Under the pieces are notes generated by a model. That model saw nothing but the letters and a program-made list of their open reading frames with translations. It was not told the origin of the DNA and did no database searches. Position numbers and translations under genes: made by a program. From Bolinopsis microptera (Eukaryota; Ctenophora; Tentaculata; Lobata; Bolinopsidae), in the NCBI RefSeq assembly GCF_026151205.1, contig NC_087073.1, positions 16,263,837-16,327,836 on the forward strand: DNA of 64,000 bases. Direction: 5' to 3'. This document shows, in pieces, positions 1-10,375 of the stretch (position 1 is the stretch's first letter; each line of letters begins with the position of its first letter).

Positions 1-167
1 GACCCTAATTATACCGTCGACAATTCATATGACAAATTTTACACTGCAATCATAGTCGCCGATAACTAAGTAACTTCTAATTCTTTTAAATCTGAGGCAT
101 ATATAATTGATGTATCGAAAAGATATTCCCTTTTTTACCACCTTACCATTCTGATTGATTTTGCACA

Positions 168-975
168 TGACTGACATGTTTTAACTGGAGAAGGGGTTCC
201 CACAGTGGTAGTTTTATAAACCACTTTTAATTTATTGACCTATTATACTTAGTGGTAGTTTTATAGACCACATTTAATTTATTAACTTATCATACTTAGT
301 ATTTTTTTTTGGTGACTGTATCACCCAGTTTTAACATTTGATAATTGTACAGTTTATTGACGACACATTGACTGAATGTTATTTTATATTCTAATTTATA
401 TTCTAGATATTTTATTTATTTTACAACAGACGACAACTTCCTGTTTTTTCTTCTATATTAGTTACTCATATCTCTTGTACAGACTTTTTTACAAGGACAT
501 TGACAAATGATACTCACATTAGGCATTCATTATTGCATCTAAATTATTTCACTTGCATTAGGCTTAGAAATTTATTCTCTGGTCAACAGATTTCAAATGT
601 TTAATTAATTTGTAGTATGACAGTAAGGTATATAAGAAGTTATTTAATTTTGCTTGGGCTATTATATTGACTAGGTATTGAGGTTTAATGATGATATGGA
701 ATTTGAATTCTATATAAATTTACACTATGTGGTTGGGGCATTTTGCATAGTAAATATGGTTACTACTCATATATATCATATTATTTGATTGGTATTCGAT
801 TTCTGATTATTTCTCTAGGAATATGATTATCATATCTCAATTTGGCTTTAGGTAGGGTGCCCCGCTAAAAGAACTGGATTCTTCCAGGAAGCATCCCGTG
901 CACAGAGCTTGGTCTACATATATATTAAATTATTAACCATTCATTCTGTATGTGCACGAAAATTTATTTCAATCA
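168..975. repeat. ~807 bp interspersed repeat, copy 1
   Basis: A near-identical copy lies at 2864-3669 in the same orientation; the two differ by scattered substitutions and small indels. The ends read TGACTGACATG at the left and TTTCAATCA at the right, so the termini are TG...CA with a short imperfect inverted repeat, as in solo LTRs. No ORF is seen. No clear target-site duplication flanks this copy (GCACA on the left, ATATA on the right). It could be a solo LTR or an unclassified non-autonomous element. Strand is unknown. Confidence 0.7.
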
Positions 976-2013
976 ATATATCGAAAACTTTAATTTCCAA
1001 TGGACTATTATAGAAACCCACCAAACAAATTTTACCCTGCCAAAAAGTTTTAAAGCATAAATACTTTAGTATAAAGTTCAAGATCTAAACAGTTACTACA
1101 CTTCATAATACTATTAAAATATTGAAAAGAATATTCAAACAATATACACATAATATAGCAATGGCCAATTGGCTGACTATAAGGTCATGGCCTGAACAAA
1201 CAATTTTTTTAAATAGTCAAGTGATGCTAAAGCAGAGCACAAATGTGTAATAAGTTAATAGATTAAAAAAACTGATTCATGTGATGCATTACGCAGAGCA
1301 CAGATAAAAATACTGATTCAATGATTAAAATTAAAGCTGTGAGTGTCAATAAATTACTGTGTCATAAAAAGGAACGATGTACACGTGATCTGAGATACCA
1401 ATATCTCAATATCAAAAGGATAGTGTCTAGAAACATTCATAGTCCATGGTGGCAGGTATCAAGTTAAACGAAGTTACACTGACTGGCAATGTATACGATT
1501 GCCGTCTCCCCCTCTCACCCCTGACCGCTATCAGGGTGCTCCTGAGGATTGAGAATCTAATCCTGGTGCGCATGTAAAATTATTTAATTAAAATATTTAA
1601 TTAAAATTCTGTGGCAAAGAAAGGGAACACATTTTCCGACCTATTATGGTAAAATCATCGCATCTCAAGCTGTGGAATAGTAAATCATTTCATTCTTACA
1701 TCAATTGAAAAAAGTGCTGTTTCTTCTTCTCAATATACCTTAACCCTCTATTTTACCTAAAACTATATCTGACACTTCCCAAAAGTCGCCTGGGTCCACT
1801 TTAGTAGACACAGTCTTCTGACTAATAGAATTCTTATTTTTTTCGGAGACCCTCATGAGTTGACCCTCACGAGGGGGATGCAGTGGCGTAACGTTGCCTG
1901 TTGGCGCCACCCCCGCCAAAAATGCGCCCCCCTGTTGGCGCCCCCTCCCCTTTTAATAAATAATAATAATAAATACAACATTTATAAACCGCCTTATAGC
2001 TAAATCATATAAC
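976..2013. other. AT-rich spacer without a gene
   Basis: I see no supported gene here. Positions about 1714-1830 resemble, on the minus strand, the last coding part of LINE B (compare 50530-50640): the TTCTTCTC and ACTTCCCAAAAGT blocks align. This is a short LINE relic. A C-rich stretch with repeated TTGGCGCC lies at about 1890-1945, followed by an (AAT)n run at 1955-1975. Confidence 0.5.
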
Positions 2014-2193
2014 TCGATAAGTAAGTAAGTAAGTAAAGATTATGACATAACATCATCACAAGTGTCTACAAAATATCATTGCACTAAATAAAAAAATAAT
2101 TTAAATAAATATATTTTTCCATCAACATTAATAATTTATCAAATTCAATTTTATTAATTAATAAAATCTAATACATTATCTATAAATAATTCA

Positions 2194-2853
2194 TTAATAC
2201 TTCCCAGTGGAATAAAGATTTATGAAACGCTTCTTTGCCACAAAAGGATGAAACCAAAGATATTCATTATGTGTCTCCTTATTGCTTAAATAACTGGGTC
2301 CTTCAATTTTCCCTAAAACTTCATTCGAAACATTCCAAAAATAAAAATCATTTACACTGTTTTTAGAAATCCCAGAAATCATTTCTTTCTTAAATCCTTC
2401 CAATCTAACTTTAAAGCTTAAAACTGTCGAGCAGTTCTTGACATCTGAAGGGAGTTTGTTCCAGTAAGGAATGACTCGCTCCGGAAGAAAAGAAGACTGG
2501 AGATTCTTAACTTTAGTTACACTCTTATTACACCTATTGGTTGAAACTAGATTAAGACCAGATCTGCTCATTCTGAACAAACCCGATCCATATTCAGTCA
2601 AACCACTAGTTACTTTAAAAGCTTCAATAAGGTCCCCACGTATTCGCCGCTCTGCCAGCGTTGTCAAATTGAGGATATCCAGTCTGCAGCTGTATGGAAG
2701 AGTACCCACCTCATCAATAAGACGGGTAAACCGCCTCTGGACGCTCTCCAGCTCCAAAACAGTCCCCCAACTTCCATGAGCCGCAACTGGATTCCACAAT
2801 TGGACACAATACTCAAGATGAGGTCTTATCAAAGCTTTATAAATAGCTATCAT
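2194..2853 (-). pseudogene. LINE A ORF2 C-terminal fragment (219 codons)
   Basis: This is the C-terminal thumb/connection region of a CR1-like ORF2 protein. The typical block order is visible: LEYCVQLWNP, then VQRRFTRLIDEVGTLPY, then ERRIRGDLIEAFKV, then RVIPYWNKLP, ending in VAKKRFINL. The pattern RRxRGDLIExxK followed by WNxLP is characteristic of CR1-type LINEs. It is the downstream half of the same ORF as 3667-4098, separated from it by the inserted repeat. The frame is open to the stop, but it lacks endonuclease and catalytic RT and cannot be functional alone. Confidence 0.85.
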
Positions 2854-2863
2854 TACAATTTCA

Positions 2864-3669
2864 TGACTGACATGTTTTAACTGGAGAAGGGATTCGCACA
2901 GTGGTAGTTTTATAAACCACTTTTAATTTATTGACCTATTATACCTAGTGGTAGTTTTATAGACCACATTTAATTTATTAACTTATCATACTTAGTATTT
3001 ATTTTTGGTGACTGTATCACCCAGTTTTAACATTTGATAATTGTACAGTTTATTGACGACACATTGACTGAATGTTATTTTATATTCTAGCTTATATTCT
3101 AGATATTTTATTTATTTTTCAACAGACGACAACTTCCTGTTTTTTCTTCTATATTAGCTACTCATATCTCTTGTACAGACTGTTTTACAAGGACATTGAC
3201 AGATGATACTCACATTAGGCATTCATTATTGCATCTAAATTATTTCACTTGCATTAGGTTTAGAAATTTATTCTCAGATGGTTAACAGATTTCAAATGTT
3301 TAATCAATTTGTAGTATGACAGTAAGGTATATAAGAAGTTATTTAATTTTGCTTGGGCTATTATATTGACTATTGAGGTTTAATGATGATATGGAATTTG
3401 AATTCTATATAAATTTACACTATGTGGTTGGGGCATTTTGCATAGTAAATATGGTTACTACTCCTATATATCATATTATTTGATTGGTATTCGATTTCTG
3501 ATTATTTCTTAGGAATATGATTATTATATCTCAATTTGGCTTTAGGTAGGGTGCCCCGCTAAAAGAACTGGATTCTTCCAGGAAGCATCCCGTGCACAGA
3601 CCTTGGTCTACATATATATTAAATTATTAACCATTCATTCTGTATGTGCACGAAAATTTATTTCAATCA
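2864..3669. repeat. ~807 bp interspersed repeat, copy 2, inserted in LINE A
   Basis: Second copy of the repeat at 168-975, with the same TG...CA-like termini. It interrupts the LINE A coding sequence between the RT palm part and the C-terminal part, so it inserted after LINE A did. The flanking LINE bases ACAA (2855-2858) and ACGA (3671-3674) could be a diverged 4-bp target-site duplication. Confidence 0.75.
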
Positions 3670-4098
3670 AACGACCTTTTCTCTAATAACTAAGTTCCTT
3701 ACAATCCAGCAGATCATACGATTTGCTTTAGAAATACATGCTTTTATCTGTTTATTCCAAAGCAAGGAGCTATGGGTAATAACCCCCAAATCTTTTTCCT
3801 GTGCAGATACTTCTAGTTCTACTCCATTTACAATATAATTCGAGTTAGGATTATTATTCAGATTAATATGGACTACTTTACACTTGGCAGGATTGAAGTT
3901 TAAGTGCCAAATACTCTCCCAAATTTCGAGTTCTAAAATATCATCAGATACACTTCTATGGTTAGCTGCATTACAAACTAACTTGAGATCATCTGTAAAT
4001 AATTTAATCTTATTTTTAACATTGTCAGGTAAATCGTTTATATAAAGAATAAATAGCAAAGGACCCAATACTGACCCCTGGGGAACACCAGATAACAC
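3667..4098 (-). pseudogene. LINE A reverse transcriptase palm fragment (143 codons)
   Basis: RT palm motifs are visible: SGVPQGSVLGPLLFILYIND near the start, then the catalytic motif as FTDD rather than the usual Y/FADD, then FNPAKCKVVHIN and EKDLGVITHSS. The Ala-to-Thr change in the catalytic box, the 5' truncation and the downstream insertion mark it as dead. It resembles LINE B ORF2 (50470-53469) over the same region but is clearly diverged. The upstream RT fingers and the endonuclease are missing. Confidence 0.85.
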
Positions 4099-4217
4099 GT
4101 GTTTTCGATATAATTTAATCCTGGAGATAAACTCCAGTGCTTTCTAAAGCGGCTCTTACATTAACTGAGCTTAGTTTAATTGAAAATTAGACATGACAAG
4201 TTCATTTTACCTATGTA

Positions 4218-4716
4218 AATGCAAAATCAATCAAATGCTAGAGAAAAGAAGTATGTTTTAAGTTTGGTCTTGAAAGATGTAACTGACTCAGCTGATCTTA
4301 TGTCGTATGGCAAGGAATTAAATACTTTAACTGCACAGTGACTAAAAGCTTTCTCTGTGTTTACATAGTTAGGAGAGGGCGGAAAACTAAGGTAAAAATA
4401 ATCATTATCAAGACGTACATTTTTAAAACTTTGCTGCCTAGGAGATATCAACTCTTTTAAGTAAGGAGGAGCTATATTATTTAAACACTTGTAGGCAAGT
4501 AGGGCAATCTTAAAATCTATTCTAAATCTAACTGGTAGAAAATGAACTTTCTTAAGTAGTGGAGTAGTGTGTGCCTTTCTTCCTCTCCCGAAAATAAATC
4601 TTACAGCAGAATTTTGCACCTTCTGTAAACGACTTAAATCATAAGAGCTCAGTCCAAAATATACGCTATTGCAATAATCAATTCTAGAGAGTACTAGAGC
4701 ATGAACAAGCTGAATC
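4218..4716 (-). pseudogene. LINE C ORF2 3' fragment
   Basis: A different LINE family from A and B. On the minus strand the frame reads from about 4716 to a stop at 4227. Blocks include HALVLSRIDYCNSVYFGLS, LQKVQNSAVRFIFGRGR, LPVRFRIDFKIALLAYKCLN, NNIAPPYLKELI, NSLPYDIRSAESVTSFK and LKTYFF. This 'LSRIDYCN ... LQ.VQN.A.R ... LPV..RI.FK...L.YK.L' order is the C-terminal part of many L2/Rex-like LINE ORF2 proteins. The 5' part is absent: at about 4717 the sequence runs into a T run. The clade assignment is from memory of the family pattern and is tentative. Confidence 0.8.
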
Positions 4717-5660
4717 TTTTTTTTTTTTTTTTTTTTTTTTGTCGATGGGCGCTCACTCTACCTCCCCGGGTTTGCGGGGAGGCTACGTCCGCCTTGTGGC
4801 TAACGTCTCTTGGAGCTCCTTTGGTTGCGGAGGTGTACCGAAAGCTCGGCTGGGATGGGGACTCGCTGAGCCGGCACGAACCAAATGGACATAACATTGC
4901 TGTTATGACCCGGTGGAACGGCGATACCCCTAAGAGTATCTGCCATATGTTCCGTCATCGGGGGACTTTCTGAGTCCATAGAAAGTCAACTGTCGAAACA
5001 GCCTCCCGGAAAATTGGGTTTGATAATGCGAGAAACTACCACTTCCACTGTTATCTGGCTAACAGCTCCGCTAGGTGTTTCTCGATATTTACTGTGCTTG
5101 ATGTTTTTTGTTTTGCCGTGATTTGTTTGGTCGCGCGCGCACCAGTTTGGTGATAAATTTGTGGCTTTCTTTACTATGTATGTCTTTGTCCGCGCGTTCC
5201 GTGTTTTCAGTAGACCCCTTTTGCCGTTCTCTCTGTTTATGTGACGAGCTATTGTACTGTTTTGGCATATTTGTGGGTTTTAGGTACCATTTGTCCATGG
5301 CTGGGTCGTTTTGATATTCTACTGTCCGTAGCGGAAAGGAGCTTGCCGGGCTCCTGTGTGAGTGAGGTGGAGTGGAGAGAGGCTAGGTATGTGCTGGTAT
5401 TTGATCTGATCCAGCCAGACGACGTTTAGCCTGCCGGACAATGAGGGGCAGTTACCATCCCCTACCAACGTGGAGGTCACTCTGAGGTTGCTAGTGGGTC
5501 CAGAAACAACAGGGGGGATGGAGTGAGTGATCCCTGCAGCTTGCTGGCTAGCCACCCCAAAGCGGGTGGGGCTGTGAAAGCCGTGCTCAGACTAGGCACC
5601 CCACCCGTCGTCTCTTCTTGCAGTAGCAAGGCGTGTTAGTTGATGAGGACTAACACAAGG
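4717..5660 (-). mobile_element. GC-rich poly(A)-tailed retroposon
   Basis: A ~940 bp GC-rich block starts (plus strand) with 24 T at 4717-4740, that is, a poly(A) tail on the minus strand. GAATCTT precedes it (4712-4718) and recurs at its far end (5661-5667), consistent with a 7-bp target-site duplication that overlaps the T run. Base composition differs sharply from the AT-rich surroundings. The element's 5' end (plus 5632-5655) forms a hairpin, GTGTTAGT...ACTAACAC. No convincing protein: the short frames do not match anything I know. It could be a SINE-like or LINE-derived 5'-UTR retroposon. Confidence 0.5.
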
Positions 5661-5667
5661 GAATCTT

Positions 5668-6090
5668 AAAGGACCAGTTAACTGAAAAATTTGTAGTCTC
5701 CAATTTGGCTAAGATTTAAATCAGCTGTGACAAACTGGTAAAGAATCGTATCGCCGAAAGAATCAACTCTCTAGCGTACGTGTAACGCGTGTTATTGCAA
5801 TAATAAGCTGTGGCCTCGTGACGTCATAAAGTCCCTCAGTGCGCGCTTGCATAGCGTAATTTACATTACAAATGTTTATCATCGTCAATAAAACACGTGC
5901 AACTCACTCAAATTTTAGAATTATGACTATTACCCTAGTTCTATAAAATCCTTATAGTTTTGGCTATCATCCTAACTAAAGGAATAGCTGATTGGATGTA
6001 CAGTGCTCACGTCATGATTTTAAACAGTGATATAGGTTCTTGAACAGTGGCGGGTGAATGTACGGTTAGAAAGTTTCTGCTATTCAACAC
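5668..6090. other. Spacer left of the array
   Basis: I see no gene, RNA or repeat here that I can support. Homology to the ~4.65 kb array unit begins at about 6090. Confidence 0.4.
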
Positions 6091-6679
6091 TATGTATGAG
6101 TCTTAAAACCCTAACCAACATTACTTTAGAGCGGAAACTGAAGCGGTAAACGACACCAATTTACCAGAATAAACATACTGACCCGCTCTTATGTGATCAA
6201 TGAAGTTTAGCCGACCCTCCTAATAATTACTAAGTAACTGGTAAAAGGACACATTAGGATCAATATTTTTCGGTGCCTCATCAAATATAATTATAATTAC
6301 CTGAAAAAAATATCATTAAGCAGGGTCCCTCATACTTTTTAAGCTACACCTTCTGGAAATAAGACCCAAAATTAACCGTGTTTTAATCAACAACCACCCC
6401 CCGACAATATGGAGAAAATAATGCAAATGAGTACATAATGGATGCGTTTTGATGATTTCTATCGCTTTTTACCTAGTCACATCTTAACATCTACCGCTTG
6501 TACGTCTAGTGGATATAACCTACTGAGTATCAATATAACCTTGTCCTAACAAGGTAAGGTTAGGAAGGTTGTAAAGAATGTCGTATCGAAAAATGTCTTC
6601 ACATCTAAAATATCACCAATCGCTACAACCTACGCTATGCTTTTTATAATGGTAAATATAATGATATGAAGGATCATAT

Positions 6680-6708
6680 ACTTACCTACTAATCATTAGT
6701 AGGTAAGT
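6680..6708. repeat. Palindrome at the LINE A tail in the array unit
   Basis: ACTTACCTACTA and TAGTAGGTAAGT are inverted around a five-base centre. The left arm belongs to the target locus. The right arm is made of the target-site duplication TAGGT plus the first AAGT repeats of the LINE tail. The same palindrome recurs, with small errors, at about 11315, 15981, 20671, 25365 and 30028. The sequence could extrude a hairpin. Confidence 0.7.
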
Positions 6709-7500
6709 AAGTAAGTAAAGCTAAAGATTATGACATAACATCATCAACAAAGTGCCTACAAAAAATCATTGCACAAAAAAAAAGAACTACTTTAAAATAA
6801 ATATATTTTTCCATCAACATAATATTATCAAATTAAATTTTATTAATTAATAAAAATCTAAAACATTAATCTATAAAATAATGTAAATTCATTAATAACT
6901 ACCCTGTGGAATAAAGATTTATAAACGCTTCCTTTGGCCACAAAAGGAAGAAACCAAAGATATTCATTATTGTGTCTCCTTGTGCATTTAAATAACTGGG
7001 TCCTTCAAATTTTCCCCTAAAACATCCATTCGAAACAATTCCAAAAAAAAAAATCATTTACACTGTTTTTAAAGAAATCATTTCTTTTCTAAATCCTTCC
7101 AATCTAACTTTAAAGCTTAAAAACTGTCGAGCAGTTCATGACAACCTGAGGGAGTATGTTCCAGTAGAATGACTTCGCCTCCGGAAGAAAGAAGACTGGA
7201 GATTCTTAACTTTATTACACTCATATAACACCTATTGGGTTGAAACTAGATAGACCAGATCTGCTCTTCTGAACAAACCCGATACCATATTCAATCAAAC
7301 CCCCTAGTTAACATTAAAAGCTTCAATAAGGTCCCCATGAATTCGCCGCTCGCCAGCGTTGTCAAAATTGAGGATATCCATCTGCATACTGTATGGAAGA
7401 GTACCCACCTCATCAATAAGACGGGTAAACGCCTCTGGGACGCTCTCGCCAAGCTCCAAAACAGGTCCCCCCAACTTCCTGAGCCGCACTGATATCCACA
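6705..7500 (-). mobile_element. LINE A copy in array unit 1
   Basis: Same CR1-like family as 2014-4110, retaining only the C-terminal ORF2 part and the 3' UTR. The tail is (AAGT)n on the plus strand. TAGGT lies at 6700-6704 and again at 7501-7505, a 5-bp target-site duplication. The 5' truncation falls just after the block encoding QLWNP. The frame is broken repeatedly by single-base indels, so only short pieces translate. Confidence 0.85.
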
Positions 7501-7505
7501 TAGGT

Positions 7506-8233
7506 GTGTAGATATGTTTAGGTATAAAATAGGGAAAACGTGAGTTTTAGGAAATATTGACATGTGTATGAAACGATAATTGGTGTGATAGTACATTACA
7601 AACGTATTTCACAATTCCCGCTCCCATTATCGCACAAATTCATATACACTCCAGTAAGAAACTCTCAAGATCTTATGTTCATCACGACCACACCGACAAA
7701 CCCACACTGCACCATACCAAACTGTATCATATGTCCACTCATCACAACAAATCACGACTGCAAACCAATGTGTCCATATACAAAGTTACGTGTAAATTAT
7801 GTCAGAGCTATATATAGGGGAAACGAGTAGAACAGCACACGATAGATTTTTCAGAGCATCGAAGACCAGACACAGGCCTTTAACCTAGTCCTATAAAAGG
7901 CGTTGGCTGCTCATTTATTCATAGTTTTCACGATAACATGAACCAGATATTTTCCTTCGATATTTTAGAAATTAACTTATATAGCACCATTAAACGTAAA
8001 GTGAACAGAAAGCTACTACATTAATTTAATTAAACCTATATCAATAACAAAGACGAAGTGCAGAGCCTTAAGGGAATTTCTTTTACAACTATTCAAAGAC
8101 CAAATTTAAACAAATAAGCAACACGAACCTGCATGTTCAGTAGATAATTATGAACTTTGGACAGTAGTGATAAAATCGTGTGTAACAAAATCACTATTTT
8201 TTCAATGTAATGTACAATACCATTTTGGACTGA
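7506..8233 (+). pseudogene. Penelope-like element 3' end (Cys cluster + GIY-YIG endonuclease), unit 1
   Basis: Reading the five array copies against each other gives one open frame. A linker with SKKLSEILCSSRPHDKPHC leads to a Cys cluster (NCIICPL, then DCKPKC, then CKLC). The GIY-YIG core follows as QELYIGETSRTAHDRFSEHR, then a HYSEFH block and a C-terminal Cys/His-rich end. This is the domain order of endonuclease-containing Penelope-like retroelements, where GIY-YIG nicks DNA at the target. The RT part is missing: the fragment begins at the LINE A insertion. Single-base indels break the frame in every copy. The stop is at about 8231-8233. Confidence 0.75.
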
Positions 8234-8326
8234 ACCCTGTATTCAGTGTGGTGGTAATTTTAATTTAGCATTTATAACTAGTATAGAACATTTATTATAT
8301 ACTAAAAATTTATAACAATTTAAAGC

Positions 8327-8350
8327 CTGCAGATGGCGTTGACGCCGAAA
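8327..8350 (+). ncRNA. Hammerhead-like core, unit 1
   Basis: CTGCAGA, then the GGCGT/ACGCC helix, then GAAA: the catalytic strands and helix II of a hammerhead (CTGANGA-stem-GAAA, with one deviation here, CTGC for CTGA). It lies about 95 bp after the Penelope-like stop codon. Penelope-like elements are known to carry hammerheads. Helices I and III are not convincing, so activity is unproven. Confidence 0.35.
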
Positions 8351-8627
8351 ATTGCCCTTTACTCCTAACATTCCTTGTTTTTCAAACTTTCCTTGGTCCT
8401 CTGTCCAACCGATAATAACTCAGAAATCATTAAATCAATAATATTCGTAACTAATTATATTCCGAGAGACCACATATTGAATCGTAATCATAGATTTTGA
8501 ATCCAGTGAATTCTAAGCTACAATTAATCATTGCAAGTCGTAACTAATTAGCAATCCAAGATACCACCATACTATTCATATGATCTGGTAACCATCAACT
8601 ATTCACCTGTTGCTTGATCACATGGGA

Positions 8628-10375
8628 TACTGTTTTTTATACTGTAATATGATCTGGTAGACCAGTGGTCCCCCGCGGACCGTGGTCCGCGGACCCGAGA
8701 TCGGCTATCTCGATACTGCAATGGTACCAAGGCAGAGTGTAGGGATACAAGATTGGCTCCAGGAAAAAGAAACCTAAGCTTAATAGAACCGAACGGAAAC
8801 AACAGGAAGTGACTGAAGACACTAAACACACTCCAACAGAACTGAATGGGACCAAGCAGAGTGTAGGAAACAAAGATTTGTGCTCCAGTAAAAAGAAACC
8901 AAGCTTAATAAGAACCGAACGAGAAACTACGGAAGTGATGAAAACTCTAAAAACGACACAATAACAGAATCTGAATGGGAACAAAAGCAAGAGTGTAGGG
9001 AAATCCAAAGATTGTGTCTCCAAGAAAAATGAACCAAGCTTAATAGACCCGAACGGAAACTAACAGAAGGACTGAAACTCTAAAACGAAACTCTATCGTA
9101 ACTACAGGAAAGGAACTACAACACCTTAACTACACTCTATCCTAACTAACAGGAACAACACAGAACTAATGGGACCAATAACCGAGTGTAGGAATCAAAG
9201 AAATGTGCTCCAGAAAAAGAAACCAAGCTTAATAGAACCGAACGGAAAACAACAGGAAGTGACTGAAACTCTTAACGACACTCTAACAGAACAGACTGGG
9301 AACCAAAGCATAGTGTTATTGCATCAAAAGAATTGTTCTCCAGAAAAAGAAAACCAGCTTAATAGAACCGAACAGAAACAACAGGAAGAGACTGAAAACT
9401 CTAAACGACACACAAACAGAAAACTGAAATGGGACCAAGGCAAGAGTGGAAGGGAATCAAAGATTATGTGCCTCCAGAAAAAATAAACCAAGCTTAATTA
9501 GAACCGACACAGAAACTACAGAAAAGTAACTGAAACTCTAAACGACACACTAACAGAAAACAGAATGGGACCAAGGCGAGTGTAGGAAATCAAGGATTGT
9601 GCTTCAGGAAAAAAGAACCCAAGCTTAACCGAACCGAAACAGAAACCACGAAAGTAAACTGAAACTCTAACGATAAAACTCTATCGAACTACAGGAAAGG
9701 ACAATCACCTTAACGACACTCTATCCGAAACTAACGGAACTAACGACAGAACTAAAAGGGACAAAGCCCAAGGTAGGGAATCAAAGATAGTGCTCCAGAA
9801 AAGAAACCAAGCTTAATAGAAACCGAAACGGAAACTACAGGAAGTGATGAAACTCTAACGACACTTTAACAGAACTGAAATGGGACCAAAGCAAGTAAGG
9901 AATCAAAGATTGTGTAACCAGTAAAAAGAAACCAAAGCTTAACAGAACCGAACAGAAACTACATGAAAGTGACTGAAAACTCTTAAAATGACACTTTTTT
10001 GGAGTAGGCTAGAAGTCTGGAAACTTTTAGTAGATGGACTTTCTGTATCACTCCCGCCTTACCTGAATAAGCCACTTTAACACGTCAGCTCTACAAATCA
10101 ACTGACCAACTGGGTTTATGATGGGTAAATCTTTCTCTTACTTTTTAATTATCCAGGAAATGTATAATTGTTTGTATAATTGCATAATTGTTTTCATATT
10201 AATCATTTATTTAATCAACGTTACCAGATAAAGCTCATACCACTGATTTGACCTGACATACTTAAACATTTCAGAGGATTTCATTGGGTGAACGTTACAA
10301 GTGGGACTGGTGAAGCATTTTCAAACAACACCAAACGAGGAAACAAGAGGCATACGAAAATTGCGAGGATACTGA
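8628..10375 (+). CDS. Two-exon gene for a 42-residue-repeat coiled-coil protein, unit 1 (frames broken by indels)
   Basis: Exon A is about 8628-10124 and exon B about 10277-10375. In the five-copy consensus, exon A starts after a TTGATTCAG acceptor, reads a lead-in with YDLVDSG and IGYLDTANG, then about ten tandem repeats of 126 bp. Each 42-residue repeat contains GTKAECRESKIVLQEKETKL followed by NRTERKLQEVTETLNDTLTE. Leu or Cys recurs at every seventh residue, giving six exact heptads. Two shorter variant repeats also keep the heptad phase. A C-terminal part follows (WSRLEVWKQLVDGRF, then PPYLNKLFTRQLYNQL) up to a G|GTAAAT donor. Exon B joins in frame as GFHWVNVTVGLVKHFKQHHE and stops at TGA. 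A 5' exon with the start codon was not found. Function unknown; likely an elongated coiled coil. Confidence 0.55.

Larger units (their letters stand above)
2014..4110 (-). mobile_element. LINE A (CR1-like non-LTR retrotransposon), 5'-truncated, interrupted
   Basis: This is a minus-strand retrotransposon of the CR1-like group. Its 3' end is the (AAGT)n run at about 2020-2036 (CTTA repeats on its own strand), and its 5' truncation is at about 4104. The site is flanked by TCGATA at 2014-2019 and again at 4105-4110, which I read as the target-site duplication. The element is split by the ~807 bp repeat at 2864-3669. LINE sequence stops at about 2858 (...ACAA) and resumes at about 3675 (CCTTTT...), with ACGA just before the resumption, so a mutated 4-bp duplication is possible. 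It encodes only the reverse transcriptase palm end and the C-terminal part, and no endonuclease. Confidence 0.85.

Noticed and set aside
2471-2779. 102-codon plus-strand frame, repeated at 54040-54348
   Set aside because: Shadow of the LINE A ORF2 on the opposite strand.
168-3669. A complete LTR retrotransposon bounded by the two ~807 bp repeats
   Set aside because: The space between them contains unrelated LINE A sequence on the minus strand and no gag/pol frame; one copy is itself inserted in that LINE.
5632-5655. Hammerhead from TTGATGAGG near the retroposon end
   Set aside because: The sequence is a simple 8-bp hairpin with this loop; it lacks the GAAA strand and second helix.
8327-8350. 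Calling the core a functional hammerhead ribozyme
   Set aside because: I could not find convincing helix I and III strands: only about 3 bp for helix I and no looped helix III, so it is reported only as hammerhead-like.
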